Below are positions 1 to 7,232 of a stretch of DNA of 13,163 nt, in pieces. Under the pieces are notes generated by a model. It made no database searches and was not told the DNA's origin. It was given only the letters and a program-made list of their open reading frames with translations. Position numbers and translations under genes: made by a program. The stretch's first letter is position 1. Each line of letters starts with the position of its first letter. This DNA is from CBDULX01 sp048550535. GTDB lineage: Bacteria > Pseudomonadota > Gammaproteobacteria > SZUA-229. The DNA lies in assembly GCA_048550535.1 (NCBI GenBank), contig JBLYYN010000016.1, positions 1 to 13,163 of the forward strand, written 5' to 3'.

Positions 1-1492
1 CCGGCCTGTTCAGTACCTGGTGACTTATAGCTTCTTCAACCACTGCCTGCCACTTCTTTTCGTGAGTATAGTAGATATGTGTTTTATCGCCGCGTCGCCG
101 TGAAGGTTTATTTGGTGGCACCTGACACACAGCTAAACCATATGTGCTCCATAATTCACCCGCAACTTCCATAGCAGTACCCGTCATTCCAGATAATTTC
201 AAATAGCGTGAAAAAAACCGCTGGTAGCTGATTCTTGCTATAGTTTGATTTTGATCCGATTGTTCGCACTCTTCCTTCTCTTCAATCATTTGATGCAATC
301 CTGCCTCCCATGAGCGATCTGGCATCGAGCGTCCTGTATTTTCATCAATAATATGTATTTTTCCCTCGTCAATAATGTAATTCACATCTTTTTCATAACA
401 ATGCAGTGCTGACAATGCTTGCTGAACTAATGTTTTACTTCTTCGACTAGCACGCCATATGCCTTGCATATTAGTAGTCAGCTCCTCCAGATATTTTTCA
501 CCCTGCTCAGTCAATGTTACCCGTTTTGATTTTATATCAGCTATATAATAGATACTGTTATCCATCTGCCTTGCAAGCCAGATAGCTTCGCGATGCAGCT
601 CCTCCTGCTGGCTATTTTCAGCTTTACATGACAATATTAATGGGGTCCTGGCTTCATCGATAAATACACTATCTGCCTCATCCACTATGGCAAATGACAG
701 ACCCCGCAGCAGTAACTTATCTTGAACAGGTGTGTCGCTATACAGAGATGAGAGCCTGAGATCCAGATCGGTATGAAATTTCTTTAACAGTATGCGATCA
801 CGCAAATAATCAAAGGCCAACTGTTTACTTGTACAATAGGTAATATCGCAACAATAAGCTTGTTGCCGCTGCTGGTCGCTCATGCCATCGACAATAGAAC
901 CAACGGTTAAGCCTAATCTTGTATATACTGGACGCATTAACTCGGCGTCTCGTTCTACCAGATAATCATTTACCGTCACCACGTGAACAGGCATATTTGC
1001 CATAGCAGCGCAAGCAGCGGGCAAGGTTGCTGTCAATGTTTTACCCTCACCCGTCTGCATTTCAGCAATCTTGCCTTGCATCATGATCCAGCCACCCTGT
1101 AACTGGCTGTCATAATGAGACATGTTTAGTTCTCGCTTGGCTACTTCCTTAATTATTGCAAAAGCTCGACAAATCAGTTCATCTTTCAAACCCTTACTAT
1201 GCAATTGAATTTTAATATCGATAATCCATTTATCCAGTTCGGTATCGCTCATAGCCTCTACAAATTTATGATTGACGTGTACACGTTTAAGCATAACCTG
1301 ATGCTGTTTTTTGGATTGTTTGAAAATATCCCTGAACAGTTTGTTAAGGCGTAGTTCAGCTGTTTGCAACCAACTAGTATTTTCCTGTTTTTTTGTCGGA
1401 TACTTACCATAATAAATACCCGGATGCGGTGCCAGGAATGAGTCACCTTGCTTAATGAACGGCTTAACAGATGCTAGATAGTTACCTGGCAT
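1..1492 (-). CDS. SecA-like translocase ATPase, accessory paralogue (C-terminal part cut off by window edge)
   Basis: The open frame from the ATG at 1492-1490 stays open to the window edge, giving 497 visible residues. SecA hallmarks appear in order: Walker A MQTGEGKT (145-152), VNDYLVERDAE (174-184), LAFDYLRD (225-232), DEADSVFIDEARTPLI (271-286, Walker B), a preprotein-crosslinking region (about 290-375), IIDENTGRSMPDRSWEAGLHQ (381-401) and LKLSGMTGTA (431-440). The second helicase half and C-terminus lie outside. Walker A sits about 40 residues later than in E. coli SecA, and about 20 extra residues separate LAFDYLRD from DEAD, so this looks like a divergent paralogue rather than housekeeping SecA. 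The family uses ATP to push unfolded proteins through SecYEG. The start lies one base after the preceding stop, with only a weak ribosome binding site, suggesting translational coupling. Its partners suggest a dedicated cargo, which is inference. An inactive or differently docking SecA cannot be excluded without the missing half. Confidence 0.9.
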   Translation of the reverse strand, partial: MPGNYLASVKPFIKQGDSFLAPHPGIYYGKYPTKKQENTSWLQTAELRLNKLFRDIFKQSKKQHQVMLKRVHVNHKFVEAMSDTELDKWIIDIKIQLHSKGLKDELICRAFAIIKEVAKRELNMSHYDSQLQGGWIMMQGKIAEMQTGEGKTLTATLPAACAAMANMPVHVVTVNDYLVERDAELMRPVYTRLGLTVGSIVDGMSDQQRQQAYCCDITYCTSKQLAFDYLRDRILLKKFHTDLDLRLSSLYSDTPVQDKLLLRGLSFAIVDEADSVFIDEARTPLILSCKAENSQQEELHREAIWLARQMDNSIYYIADIKSKRVTLTEQGEKYLEELTTNMQGIWRASRRSKTLVQQALSALHCYEKDVNYIIDEGKIHIIDENTGRSMPDRSWEAGLHQMIEEKEECEQSDQNQTIARISYQRFFSRYLKLSGMTGTAMEVAGELWSTYGLAVCQVPPNKPSRRRGDKTHIYYTHEKKWQAVVEEAISHQVLNRP

Positions 1493-1493
1493 A

Positions 1494-3647
1494 TTACTTA
1501 TACCTAACCAGTTCGTTAAGAAGCAACTCTTCAAGTGCCCGATACCATTGCATTGCAAGTGGTTCATAGCCGTGCTTAATTTTGACAAATACACGCTGGC
1601 CAATATGCGATGCTATAATGCTTCCTGGTAATGCCACTTCAAATTGAAAATATTGATCTTTTGTCTTTACACCATAAGTATCAAATGGATCGGTCTGTAT
1701 TTTTCCACCACCTTGTTGGGCCAGTGCCTTGCTAGGTAATTTATGTGTCGCAGATGGAATCTCTCTTGAAATATACGTGTGATAGGCCTGGTTAACATGA
1801 CCAACAAAGCGGATTTCAACGTCCTTAATATTTTGTCTAACCAGACCAATTGCATTCTGTGGCACAACCGCTCGAATACTAACATCATCATAGTTTATTA
1901 CATAACCAACAGGGTCACCCTGTTTGACAAAATATCCTTCAATCTCGCTGGTGTTTGGCATAATAAATACACCATCTACCGGACTATCTATTATCAACTC
2001 AGCTATTTGCTCCTCAAGCCGTGTGATTCTACCCTGCATCAGATTCATTTCTTCCAGCGTTAGATCAGCCTGTACAATATCTTGTTTTATGAGGGCGACA
2101 TACCTTACTTCAAGTTCTCGATATTGCGCTTTAAGTAATTTAAGCCTGGTTTTTACCAGCGGATCGCTGGTTTTAATTAACTGTCTGCCCTTAGTAACAA
2201 GCTTTCCCTGTTTTACCAATACCGAATCAACAAAACCGTCCGCTTTCGCTCTGACATGAGATTTTTCAGGCATCCACACCACACCCTCAGTAACCGTATT
2301 TAGTGGCACCGGAGTCATAAATACTATAGCCGTCACACTAAATATAACACTGCCAGTAATGGTTATTGCACGCTGCCGTCTTTGCATTAACGCTGGACTG
2401 GCAAACAAATACCGCATCCACTTAACCACCGGCATGACTACTTGCATGAATACCGCCCAGATAGCCAGTGCGGTACCAATAAAGAAATACTGATTGGCAA
2501 CGAACAATGTTATGGCTACTATGAGGAATAATCTATAGATAAATGCAGCAGCTGCATATACAACAAACCAGGCAGATTCACCATGAGCCATCACTTGTGA
2601 CTTAAGCCCTTGCACATGAAAAATGTATTTTTGTATTAAATATCCATAATATCTATTGGCACGATTACCCAAACCTGGAATTTCCACTGCATCGGCCAAC
2701 ACATAATATCCATCAAATTTTAATAATGGATTACCATTGAATAGTATTGTTGAAACTCCCCCTATCAGCATCACATTGAATAAAATATCACTCAACACGC
2801 CCTGCTGAATATTTAGCCATATCAGTAACGCAATTGATGCCATAAGTAATTCAGCTGCAATACCGGCTGCACCCACAATCATGCGTTTATGTTTTGAACG
2901 GAATGATGATGCAGCAGAAGCATCTACATATGGAACCGGCATAAGCACTAGCAACATTATACCAAGATCATGTACCTGCCCTCCCCATCGTTTGACCGCA
3001 AAGCCATGCCCAAGCTCGTGTACTACTTTAACAACTGGATAAACCAGCCACATCAAAAAAAGGTTATATTGTGATAAAGCGTTTTCACCGGCATGATTAC
3101 TCAACAATTCCCAATTGCGAACCAACTGTATAACAGAAAATAAAATAATACATATTGCGATAATGCCTGCAGTCCGAGTAAACAAAGGTGCTACATATGG
3201 CATATACTTGTTCAGGAATGCATCTGGGTCAAGCAAGGAAAAACGTAGTGCTAATGGATTACCGAATCTAGATTTAAATAGCTGCTTGCGCTCCTTTTTT
3301 CTTCTATCAATGAGCTGATGAATATCAGAGGCCAAATTGGATTGCAAATAATCCTTAAAGTGCATGGTACCAAGCAAATTAATCACTTCATCTTGTGTTG
3401 GCGCATCATCACCCAGATCCTCGTTTAGAGAATTCCAAATATCATTTACAGTACGTTGGCCGTCTATTAAACGAATAAAGTTATATGCTGCTTGATTAAA
3501 GCGATGATGCTTTCCGGTTATTTCATCCCTCAGCACATACCAAACTGCATCACGATAACAATGCTGATGGACGCGAATATGACTGGGTAATGATAACTTT
3601 ATATCAGCAATTCGATACCAGTGGGGATTAAGTAGTTGATCTGTCAT
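1494..3647 (-). CDS. PqqD-like / M50 site-2 protease / HlyD-like adaptor fusion protein
   Basis: 717 residues in three parts. Residues about 25-100 resemble a PqqD-type winged helix (YVLRDEITGKHHRFNQAA, then DGQRTVNDIW), the fold that often binds peptide leaders in RiPP pathways. Residues about 155-450 hold several membrane segments with the M50 metalloprotease motifs HELGH (210-214) and NPLLKFDGYY (306-315), so zinc ligands and the second-motif aspartate (D312) are present. Residues about 455-700 form a HlyD/biotinyl-lipoyl-like adaptor (MPEKSHVRAKADGFVDSVLV, a coiled coil about 495-550, then SPVDGVF), presumably periplasmic. M50 enzymes cut substrates within the membrane, and related multidomain proteins are annotated as peptide zinc metalloproteases. 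The start is 3 nt after the upstream stop, with a GGTGG ribosome site inside the previous gene. Domain calls are by motif reading; the substrate is unknown. The active site looks intact, but the protein could serve mainly as a transporter scaffold. Confidence 0.88.
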   Translation of the reverse strand: MTDQLLNPHWYRIADIKLSLPSHIRVHQHCYRDAVWYVLRDEITGKHHRFNQAAYNFIRLIDGQRTVNDIWNSLNEDLGDDAPTQDEVINLLGTMHFKDYLQSNLASDIHQLIDRRKKERKQLFKSRFGNPLALRFSLLDPDAFLNKYMPYVAPLFTRTAGIIAICIILFSVIQLVRNWELLSNHAGENALSQYNLFLMWLVYPVVKVVHELGHGFAVKRWGGQVHDLGIMLLVLMPVPYVDASAASSFRSKHKRMIVGAAGIAAELLMASIALLIWLNIQQGVLSDILFNVMLIGGVSTILFNGNPLLKFDGYYVLADAVEIPGLGNRANRYYGYLIQKYIFHVQGLKSQVMAHGESAWFVVYAAAAFIYRLFLIVAITLFVANQYFFIGTALAIWAVFMQVVMPVVKWMRYLFASPALMQRRQRAITITGSVIFSVTAIVFMTPVPLNTVTEGVVWMPEKSHVRAKADGFVDSVLVKQGKLVTKGRQLIKTSDPLVKTRLKLLKAQYRELEVRYVALIKQDIVQADLTLEEMNLMQGRITRLEEQIAELIIDSPVDGVFIMPNTSEIEGYFVKQGDPVGYVINYDDVSIRAVVPQNAIGLVRQNIKDVEIRFVGHVNQAYHTYISREIPSATHKLPSKALAQQGGGKIQTDPFDTYGVKTKDQYFQFEVALPGSIIASHIGQRVFVKIKHGYEPLAMQWYRALEELLLNELVRYK

Positions 3648-3650
3648 AGA

Positions 3651-5465
3651 CTACCACCATGACCATAGCTTTAGTCTTATCCAGTCTGTCATTTTATGGG
3701 TCCATATCCAAAACACCTGGCGGTCGCCTACACTGATTTTACCCACACCTTGCATCCCTGGACGTAAAAATTCAGGAGTGGAAGTCAAGGCAGCTTCAAC
3801 CTGAAAATAATTAATGCCATTTTCTGAAATAGATACCGGTGTTATTTTGACAACTTCTATTTCAAATGTATCTTCAGCAGCAGCGGATAAAGTTAATTTA
3901 CCACGCATGCCTACTAATATTTCAGAAACATCCGATTCATCAATTTGCAAAACAACACGATAATCATCCAATGGTGATACTTTATATAACACTTGACCAC
4001 GTTCAACAGGAGAACCCAGTGATTTTGTATAATCACCACTGACAATCACGCCTGAAATAGGAGAAGTAATGACAGTACGCTTTAATTTCTGTTCCAGTAT
4101 CTCCTGTTGAGCTTCGGCCTGTGATAACTGAGCACGTAAAATACCGATTTGTGATAGATCATGAGCAGCCAGTGCTTCACGGTATTCTTTAGAAACCTGC
4201 TTGTGTTTACCCGTCCATTTCAGTTTTTCTAGCTGTAAATCACGATCATCCAGTGTCGCTAGAATCACATCGGATTTTACTATATCTCCTGGCCTGGCAG
4301 ATGCATCCTTGATAAAACCACTTTCTGGAGATGTTATAACCCTTTCTACTGCACCTTCCAGTGTCGCGTTAGCTGATACTTTGTAATCCCAATGTAAAAA
4401 GAACGAAAACACAAAGGCGCAGATAAGAAATGCAATAATTATCTTTTTACCATGATAGCCTGAACCAAAAATATTCAATAACAAACTTCGGTAAGATTCT
4501 TTAAGCTTTTCAGTAATCGGCCTGTCATTTAATCGACGGAAATGTAAAATTGGTGCAATTAATGCTGCTAGTTGCTCACATAGTTCTTTTGTCTTAGCAT
4601 TAAATGCCGCCGCCTCACCTTGACGCTCAAACATGACAGCACCTATCACATTTTCATCTACTACAAGAGGAACAGTGCAGATATACTCACCAGAATGCTG
4701 CCTTACCAGTTGATCGTGTTCTTGTGTGCTGTAATAACTTTTCGGATCCGGTGGAAATAGTAAAGTCTCTCGTTGATCAATTGCTTCTAACATGGCAGCT
4801 TCAATGTTTTTGACAATATCCTGATGTGTTACATGATTAGTGCTGTTGGATATTGTTTGTAAATGCACTTCGTTATTTTTAACAAAACCAATACTTACAC
4901 GTTCACATAGAAGTCTGTTTGCAAGTTCAGAGGCTACTGCCATAGCTGCTTCTGCAGATTGTGACTGAGATAGTGCCAATGCTGTGATCTTTAGCGCGGA
5001 CTCTGCATCCGTAGAATCTGATTCAGGTAACAATTGCGACAAAAAGTTTAACCAGGCAATTGAAGATTCAACTTTTCCCAGATAGTCATTTGATTTTGTG
5101 CGATGCACGTGTTTGAATTCAAAACCTACTGCACCAACAACCTGTTTATTTATGATTAATGGCGCAGCAACAAGATAATTTTTACTGTTAATATCAGTAA
5201 CAGCCGCTGTTTTGGCATTAACTACAGAAGATTTTTGTTCGGGTAATTTTTCAGCCGCAAGAATCGTTACCACTGACTTGCGACGCATAACAGCGGCCTG
5301 TATATTGTCCTGCAAATATTTTGATTGGCTGAAATCCTTAGATGTACTTTCTACAAGCGAAAATGCCCCACTAGCATGATCACTTATAAATAAACATGCA
5401 TTAGCGATATCGTTCAATTGCTCACAAGTATATGAAAACCAGGTTTGAACTAGACTGTTTGACAC
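3651..5465 (-). CDS. GAF-domain / HlyD-type periplasmic adaptor fusion protein
   Basis: 604 residues. Residues 1-150 and about 155-310 look like two GAF-type sensor domains; each ends with a GAF-like strand pair (YLVAAPLIINKQVVGAVGFEF; YICTVPLVVDENVIGAVMFE). A single membrane segment (341-358, KIIIAFLICAFVFSFFLH) follows, then a membrane-fusion-protein half: a first lipoyl half-motif (VITSPESGFIKDASARPGDIV, 376-396), an alpha-helical hairpin (405-462), the second half (VITSPISGVIVSGDY, 465-479) and a beta-barrel region to the end. HlyD-type adaptors bridge an inner-membrane engine and an outer-membrane channel. Here the cytoplasmic half carries likely small-molecule sensors, which is unusual. 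The start is GTG at 5465: an in-frame stop lies at 5493-5495 and the next methionine is residue 60. AGGTTGGG lies a few bases upstream. It is the first gene of the three-gene operon. No ABC or RND transporter and no TolC gene is visible in the window. Confidence 0.87.
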   Translation of the reverse strand: MSNSLVQTWFSYTCEQLNDIANACLFISDHASGAFSLVESTSKDFSQSKYLQDNIQAAVMRRKSVVTILAAEKLPEQKSSVVNAKTAAVTDINSKNYLVAAPLIINKQVVGAVGFEFKHVHRTKSNDYLGKVESSIAWLNFLSQLLPESDSTDAESALKITALALSQSQSAEAAMAVASELANRLLCERVSIGFVKNNEVHLQTISNSTNHVTHQDIVKNIEAAMLEAIDQRETLLFPPDPKSYYSTQEHDQLVRQHSGEYICTVPLVVDENVIGAVMFERQGEAAAFNAKTKELCEQLAALIAPILHFRRLNDRPITEKLKESYRSLLLNIFGSGYHGKKIIIAFLICAFVFSFFLHWDYKVSANATLEGAVERVITSPESGFIKDASARPGDIVKSDVILATLDDRDLQLEKLKWTGKHKQVSKEYREALAAHDLSQIGILRAQLSQAEAQQEILEQKLKRTVITSPISGVIVSGDYTKSLGSPVERGQVLYKVSPLDDYRVVLQIDESDVSEILVGMRGKLTLSAAAEDTFEIEVVKITPVSISENGINYFQVEAALTSTPEFLRPGMQGVGKISVGDRQVFWIWTHKMTDWIRLKLWSWW

Positions 5466-5531
5466 GTTTACCCAACCTAAAAATATATTGCTTCACTCAG
5501 TAATCCACTTAAATGATTAAACAATCAATAA

Positions 5532-5618
5532 GCTATATGGATGAATAGATAATCAGTAAACCCATATACTACCTGGTATGTTGCAATGATTTATCCTGAG
5601 TATTTAATTCTAAATCAA
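5532..5618 (-). promoter_or_regulatory. Candidate promoters of the SecA/M50/HlyD operon
   Basis: Two weak sigma70-like pairs face the operon. One has TTGATT (5613-5618), a 17-nt spacer and GATAAA (5590-5595). The other has TTTACT (5555-5560), a 17-nt spacer and TATAGC (5532-5537). Each box matches consensus at four of six positions. The region is AT-rich, so such matches arise easily by chance. One of them is likely to serve the operon, since no other gene reads in from the right. Confidence 0.28.
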
Positions 5619-6190
5619 TAAATGTTCTTCCCATATACCAAATCAATCTTCGAATAGATGCGCTACAATCTGTCTAGTCCATTTCTGCTTCAAATTCAGT
5701 TAGCGCACGACTCTGCATCAGCCTGGTCTCGGCTCAGGTGCGAGTGCATTCAGGGCATTTTCCCTGGCTATTTCAGCCATTTGAAAATAGTTTTCTCACC
5801 TGGCCAATAACTAGGAGTAACATCTGCGAGGGATTCTGCCACCCAATACTCGTTGAACAGCAAGACGGCGCAGCAAGACTTATTCATTTGTTGAAAATTT
5901 CGGGCATCATTTGTCATGCGAATATTACCGCACAAATCTAGATGGTATTCATTATTTCAGACTTGTCAGCATAAGAATAAACCATCACTAGGCCAGCTGA
6001 GTATAGGTGCATATACTGTGATTTGCAATTTTGATTATTTGACTGTCTTACATATACCAAGAAGCAAAAATATATGCATTTATCAAAGAAGAACAGGCTG
6101 GCATGCTCTTTTTGAATTTAATTGGCATATGGCCTGGCTGGTCACTGCCGCGCTCAGAAAAACTGTTAGTGGACAAAAAGCCTGTAATTA
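5619..6190. other. Non-coding stretch without a recognised gene
   Basis: No convincing gene on either strand. Short plus-strand frames exist (for example 50 codons from an ATG at 5658 and 67 codons from 5738), but they overlap in different frames, resemble no family I know and lack good ribosome sites. Visible structure: a 7-bp inverted repeat TGCGCTA/TAGCGCA (5659-5665 with 5701-5707), which would place a 35-nt loop on a transcript, and a 9-bp direct repeat CAGCAAGAC (5858-5866 and 5871-5879). It could be a decayed gene or untranslated RNA. Confidence 0.5.
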
Positions 6191-6260
6191 TGACCACAAG
6201 GAGGCAGGAGGTAAAGTTGCGCCTGGAGCTGTAACCGAGAACAAAGCAGGAGCGATTCTC
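6191..6260 (+). repeat. Structured repeat, plus-strand copy with two GGA-loop hairpins
   Basis: The stretch matches, base for base with about ten differences over 50 nt, the minus-strand repeat near 7246-7295. It holds GTTGC (6216-6220) pairing with GTAAC (6231-6235, one G-U pair) around loop GCCTGGAGCT, preceded by GAGGTAAA and followed by CGAG as in the other copies. A second hairpin follows directly: GAGAA (6237-6241) with TTCTC (6256-6260), its loop containing GCAGGAGC. The 5' part, equal to hairpin 1 of other copies, is degenerate. Confidence 0.6.
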
Positions 6261-6285
6261 CAGGGGGGGGCACGCGATTGATTAT

Positions 6286-6298
6286 GCCTGGAAGGATT
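6286..6298. repeat. 13-bp exact copy of the tRNA-Arg 3' end region
   Basis: GCCTGGAAGGATT here is identical to 6839-6851, the acceptor/T-arm 3' part of tRNA-Arg, and runs in the same orientation about 550 bp away. It lies between the tRNA and the accessory operon. It could be a worn attachment-site duplicate or chance similarity; no integrase gene is visible in the window. Confidence 0.4.
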
Positions 6299-6307
6299 AC
6301 TCCGGGC

Positions 6308-6384
6308 GGTCACTCACAACATCCTGTTTTCCGCAACACTTGTGCATACCCAAAGGGCATAAATCCATGCACTTCGTCCTGACC
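6308..6384 (-). repeat. Structured repeat, minus-strand copy with ACAGGATGT hairpin
   Basis: Read on the minus strand, an outer stem GGTCA/TGACC (6380-6384 with 6308-6312) encloses a hairpin GTGCAT/ATGCAC (6367-6372 with 6342-6347) and a small hairpin AACA-GGA-TGTT (6318-6328). The right part matches the copy at 7042-7110 (AAGTGT, GC, then ACAGGATGT and TGAG in order). A further imperfect hairpin, CAATT/AGTTG, lies next to it at 6395-6410. Confidence 0.55.
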
Positions 6385-6467
6385 TCCACCCGGCAACTGC
6401 TCGGTAATTGAGTCTCTGCGGGCTATCCCTGCCCTCACGTGACACTTATTATTACTTTAACATCGTC

Positions 6468-6563
6468 CTGCATACTCTCGACAATAGCTCCTGCATTGTT
6501 CTACCTTCGCCCATCCTGGGACTCGCAACACCTACATAACTCACATGGATGTGAGGAATGCAG
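6468..6563 (-). repeat. Structured repeat, minus-strand copy with three hairpins
   Basis: On the minus strand, CTGCAT/ATGCAG (6558-6563 with 6468-6473) can close over three hairpins: CTCACAT/ATGTGAG (6540-6555), CCCA-GGA-TGGG (6510-6520) and ACAAT-GCAGGAGCT-ATTGT (6481-6499). The last is preceded by GGTAGA and followed by CGAG, exactly as in the other copies. The CTCACATGGATGTGAG palindrome shows its GGA on the plus strand, so it may instead belong to the plus-strand unit to its right. Confidence 0.55.
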
Positions 6564-6638
6564 ATAAATGAAGGATCAATTATCTGTCCGTGTAGGCGCC
6601 TTCGGGCCGTGCTTCGGACGTTTTGATTTGCTCCGCTA

Positions 6639-6709
6639 TTGCGTGTGAGTGCCTACAAGGACGTAGGTAATTAGAGCAACGCAGGAGCAGTTGCCGAGGC
6701 GACACGCAA
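6639..6709 (+). repeat. Structured repeat, plus-strand three-way-junction copy
   Basis: 71 nt. The outer stem TTGCGTGT/ACACGCAA (6639-6646 with 6702-6709) is perfect. Hairpin 1 is CCTAC-AAGGAC-GTAGG (6652-6667). Hairpin 2 is GCAAC-GCAGGAGCA-GTTGC (6676-6694). The joining strands are GAGTG, TAATTAGA and CGAGGCG. The layout is the same as the 72-nt minus-strand copy at 7233-7304, with different but complementary stem bases. Confidence 0.75.
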
Positions 6710-6776
6710 ATTATCATGCTTGTAAGGCATACCTGCTAACCCAATTTTAGTCGAACCTTGGAGTTCTCACCACATA

Positions 6777-6846
6777 TTCCAGGCTCCCCATATTAAAAAA
6801 GCCCCACACTTTCGTGTGAGGCTTTCTTTATATGGCGCGCCTGGAA
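6777..6846. repeat. 70-bp palindrome joining the tRNA-Arg 3' end, its terminator and an inverted tRNA fragment
   Basis: The left arm is TTCCAGGC (6777-6784), three bases, then CCATA (6788-6792). The right arm is TATGG (6831-6835), three bases, then GCCTGGAA (6839-6846), which is the CCA end and acceptor/T-arm of tRNA-Arg. The arms are exact complements apart from the three-base steps, and the terminator hairpin fills the centre. The left arm is therefore an inverted, partial copy of this tRNA's own 3' end. Confidence 0.7.
6795..6825 (-). terminator. Intrinsic terminator of tRNA-Arg
   Basis: On the minus strand the stem AAAGCCTCACAC/GTGTGGGGCTTT (one G-U pair) closes on a GAAA loop and runs into six T residues. 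It begins eight bases after the encoded CCA, as expected for a tRNA transcript end. Confidence 0.9.
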
Positions 6847-6909
6847 GGATTCGAACCTCCGACCGCCTGGTTCGTAGCCAGGTACTCTATCCAGCTGAGC
6901 TACAGGCGC
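6833..6909 (-). tRNA. tRNA-Arg (anticodon ACG), CCA encoded
   Basis: 77 nt including the genomic CCA (6833-6835). The acceptor stem GCGCCTG/CAGGCGC is perfect, the discriminator base is G, and the D-arm region has AGCTCAGCTGGATAGAG. The anticodon stem CCTGG/CCAGG holds the loop CTACGAA with anticodon ACG, whose A34 is normally edited to inosine to read CGU, CGC and CGA. The T-arm shows GGTTCGAATCC. It is the counterpart of E. coli argV, which follows serV. Here it has its own strong promoter and terminator and is separated from tRNA-Ser by about 470 bp of repeats, so it is probably transcribed alone. Confidence 0.97.
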
Positions 6910-6929
6910 GTAATCTGTTGAGGGCGTGA

Positions 6930-6958
6930 ATTATGGGGAATTTGGTAGCGTTCGTCAA
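6930..6958 (-). promoter_or_regulatory. Sigma70 promoter of tRNA-Arg
   Basis: TTGACG (6953-6958), a 17-nt spacer and CATAAT (6930-6935) match consensus at five of six positions each. The -10 box ends 20 bases before the mature tRNA. A C/G-rich stretch (ACGCCC) follows it, resembling the discriminator of stringently controlled stable-RNA promoters. Confidence 0.8.
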
Positions 6959-7041
6959 CGGTAAATCGAAGATAATTATGGATTTATGACAGGTTTTTGA
7001 TGGTGCACTGATGGGGGGTTATGCATCCCAGTCGCTCATAT

Positions 7042-7142
7042 ACATCCTGTCTCCTGCCACACTTATGCATCTATGCACATCGTCCTTGGACTCACCACGG
7101 CCTCGCACTTCTCCATAAAAAAGCCACCCGGTTTAGGCTGGC
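7042..7142 (-). repeat. Diverged duplicate of the tRNA-Ser terminator and repeat unit
   Basis: On the minus strand a decayed hairpin GCCAGCCT-AAAC-CGGGTGGC (7123-7142, two mismatches) with six T residues resembles the tRNA-Ser terminator CCACCCT-AAAC-AGGGTGG. It is followed by ATGGAGAAGTGCGAGG (compare ATGGCGGAGAGCGGGG beyond the Ser terminator), then TGGTGAG, TGCAT-AG-ATGCA (7066-7077) and ACAGGATGT (7042-7050). Order and spacing follow the segment 7265-7371, so the block looks like an old tandem copy of it. No tRNA precedes this copy. Confidence 0.55.
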
Positions 7143-7179
7143 CCAGCTAGACCATTGAGTTTGCTTTAACAAGGATTGA

Positions 7180-7226
7180 TGCAGCACTTCCATGTGCTGC
7201 ACCCTTCGGGCGTTGTGGAAAGCAAC
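7180..7226. repeat. Two further hairpins in the tRNA spacer
   Basis: TGCAGCAC/GTGCTGCA (7180-7187 with 7194-7201) is a perfect 8-bp stem; on the minus strand its loop is ATGGAA. Next to it GTTG/CAAC (7212-7215 with 7223-7226) closes on TGGAAAG on the plus strand. Both loops contain GGA like the rest of the array, but on opposite strands. Confidence 0.5.
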
Positions 7227-7232
7227 AACGTC

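Noticed and set aside
1258..1446. Minus-strand 62-codon frame
   Set aside because: It overlaps the clearly coding SecA-like frame in another frame.
5916..6281. Plus-strand open frame of 121 codons next to the accessory operon
   Set aside because: Its 3' part runs through the structured repeats (6191-6260), its translation resembles nothing I know, and there is no clear ribosome site; it is most likely chance.
7040..7142. A decayed third tRNA gene
   Set aside because: Only the terminator-like and downstream parts are duplicated; no acceptor, anticodon or T-arm can be traced upstream of this copy.
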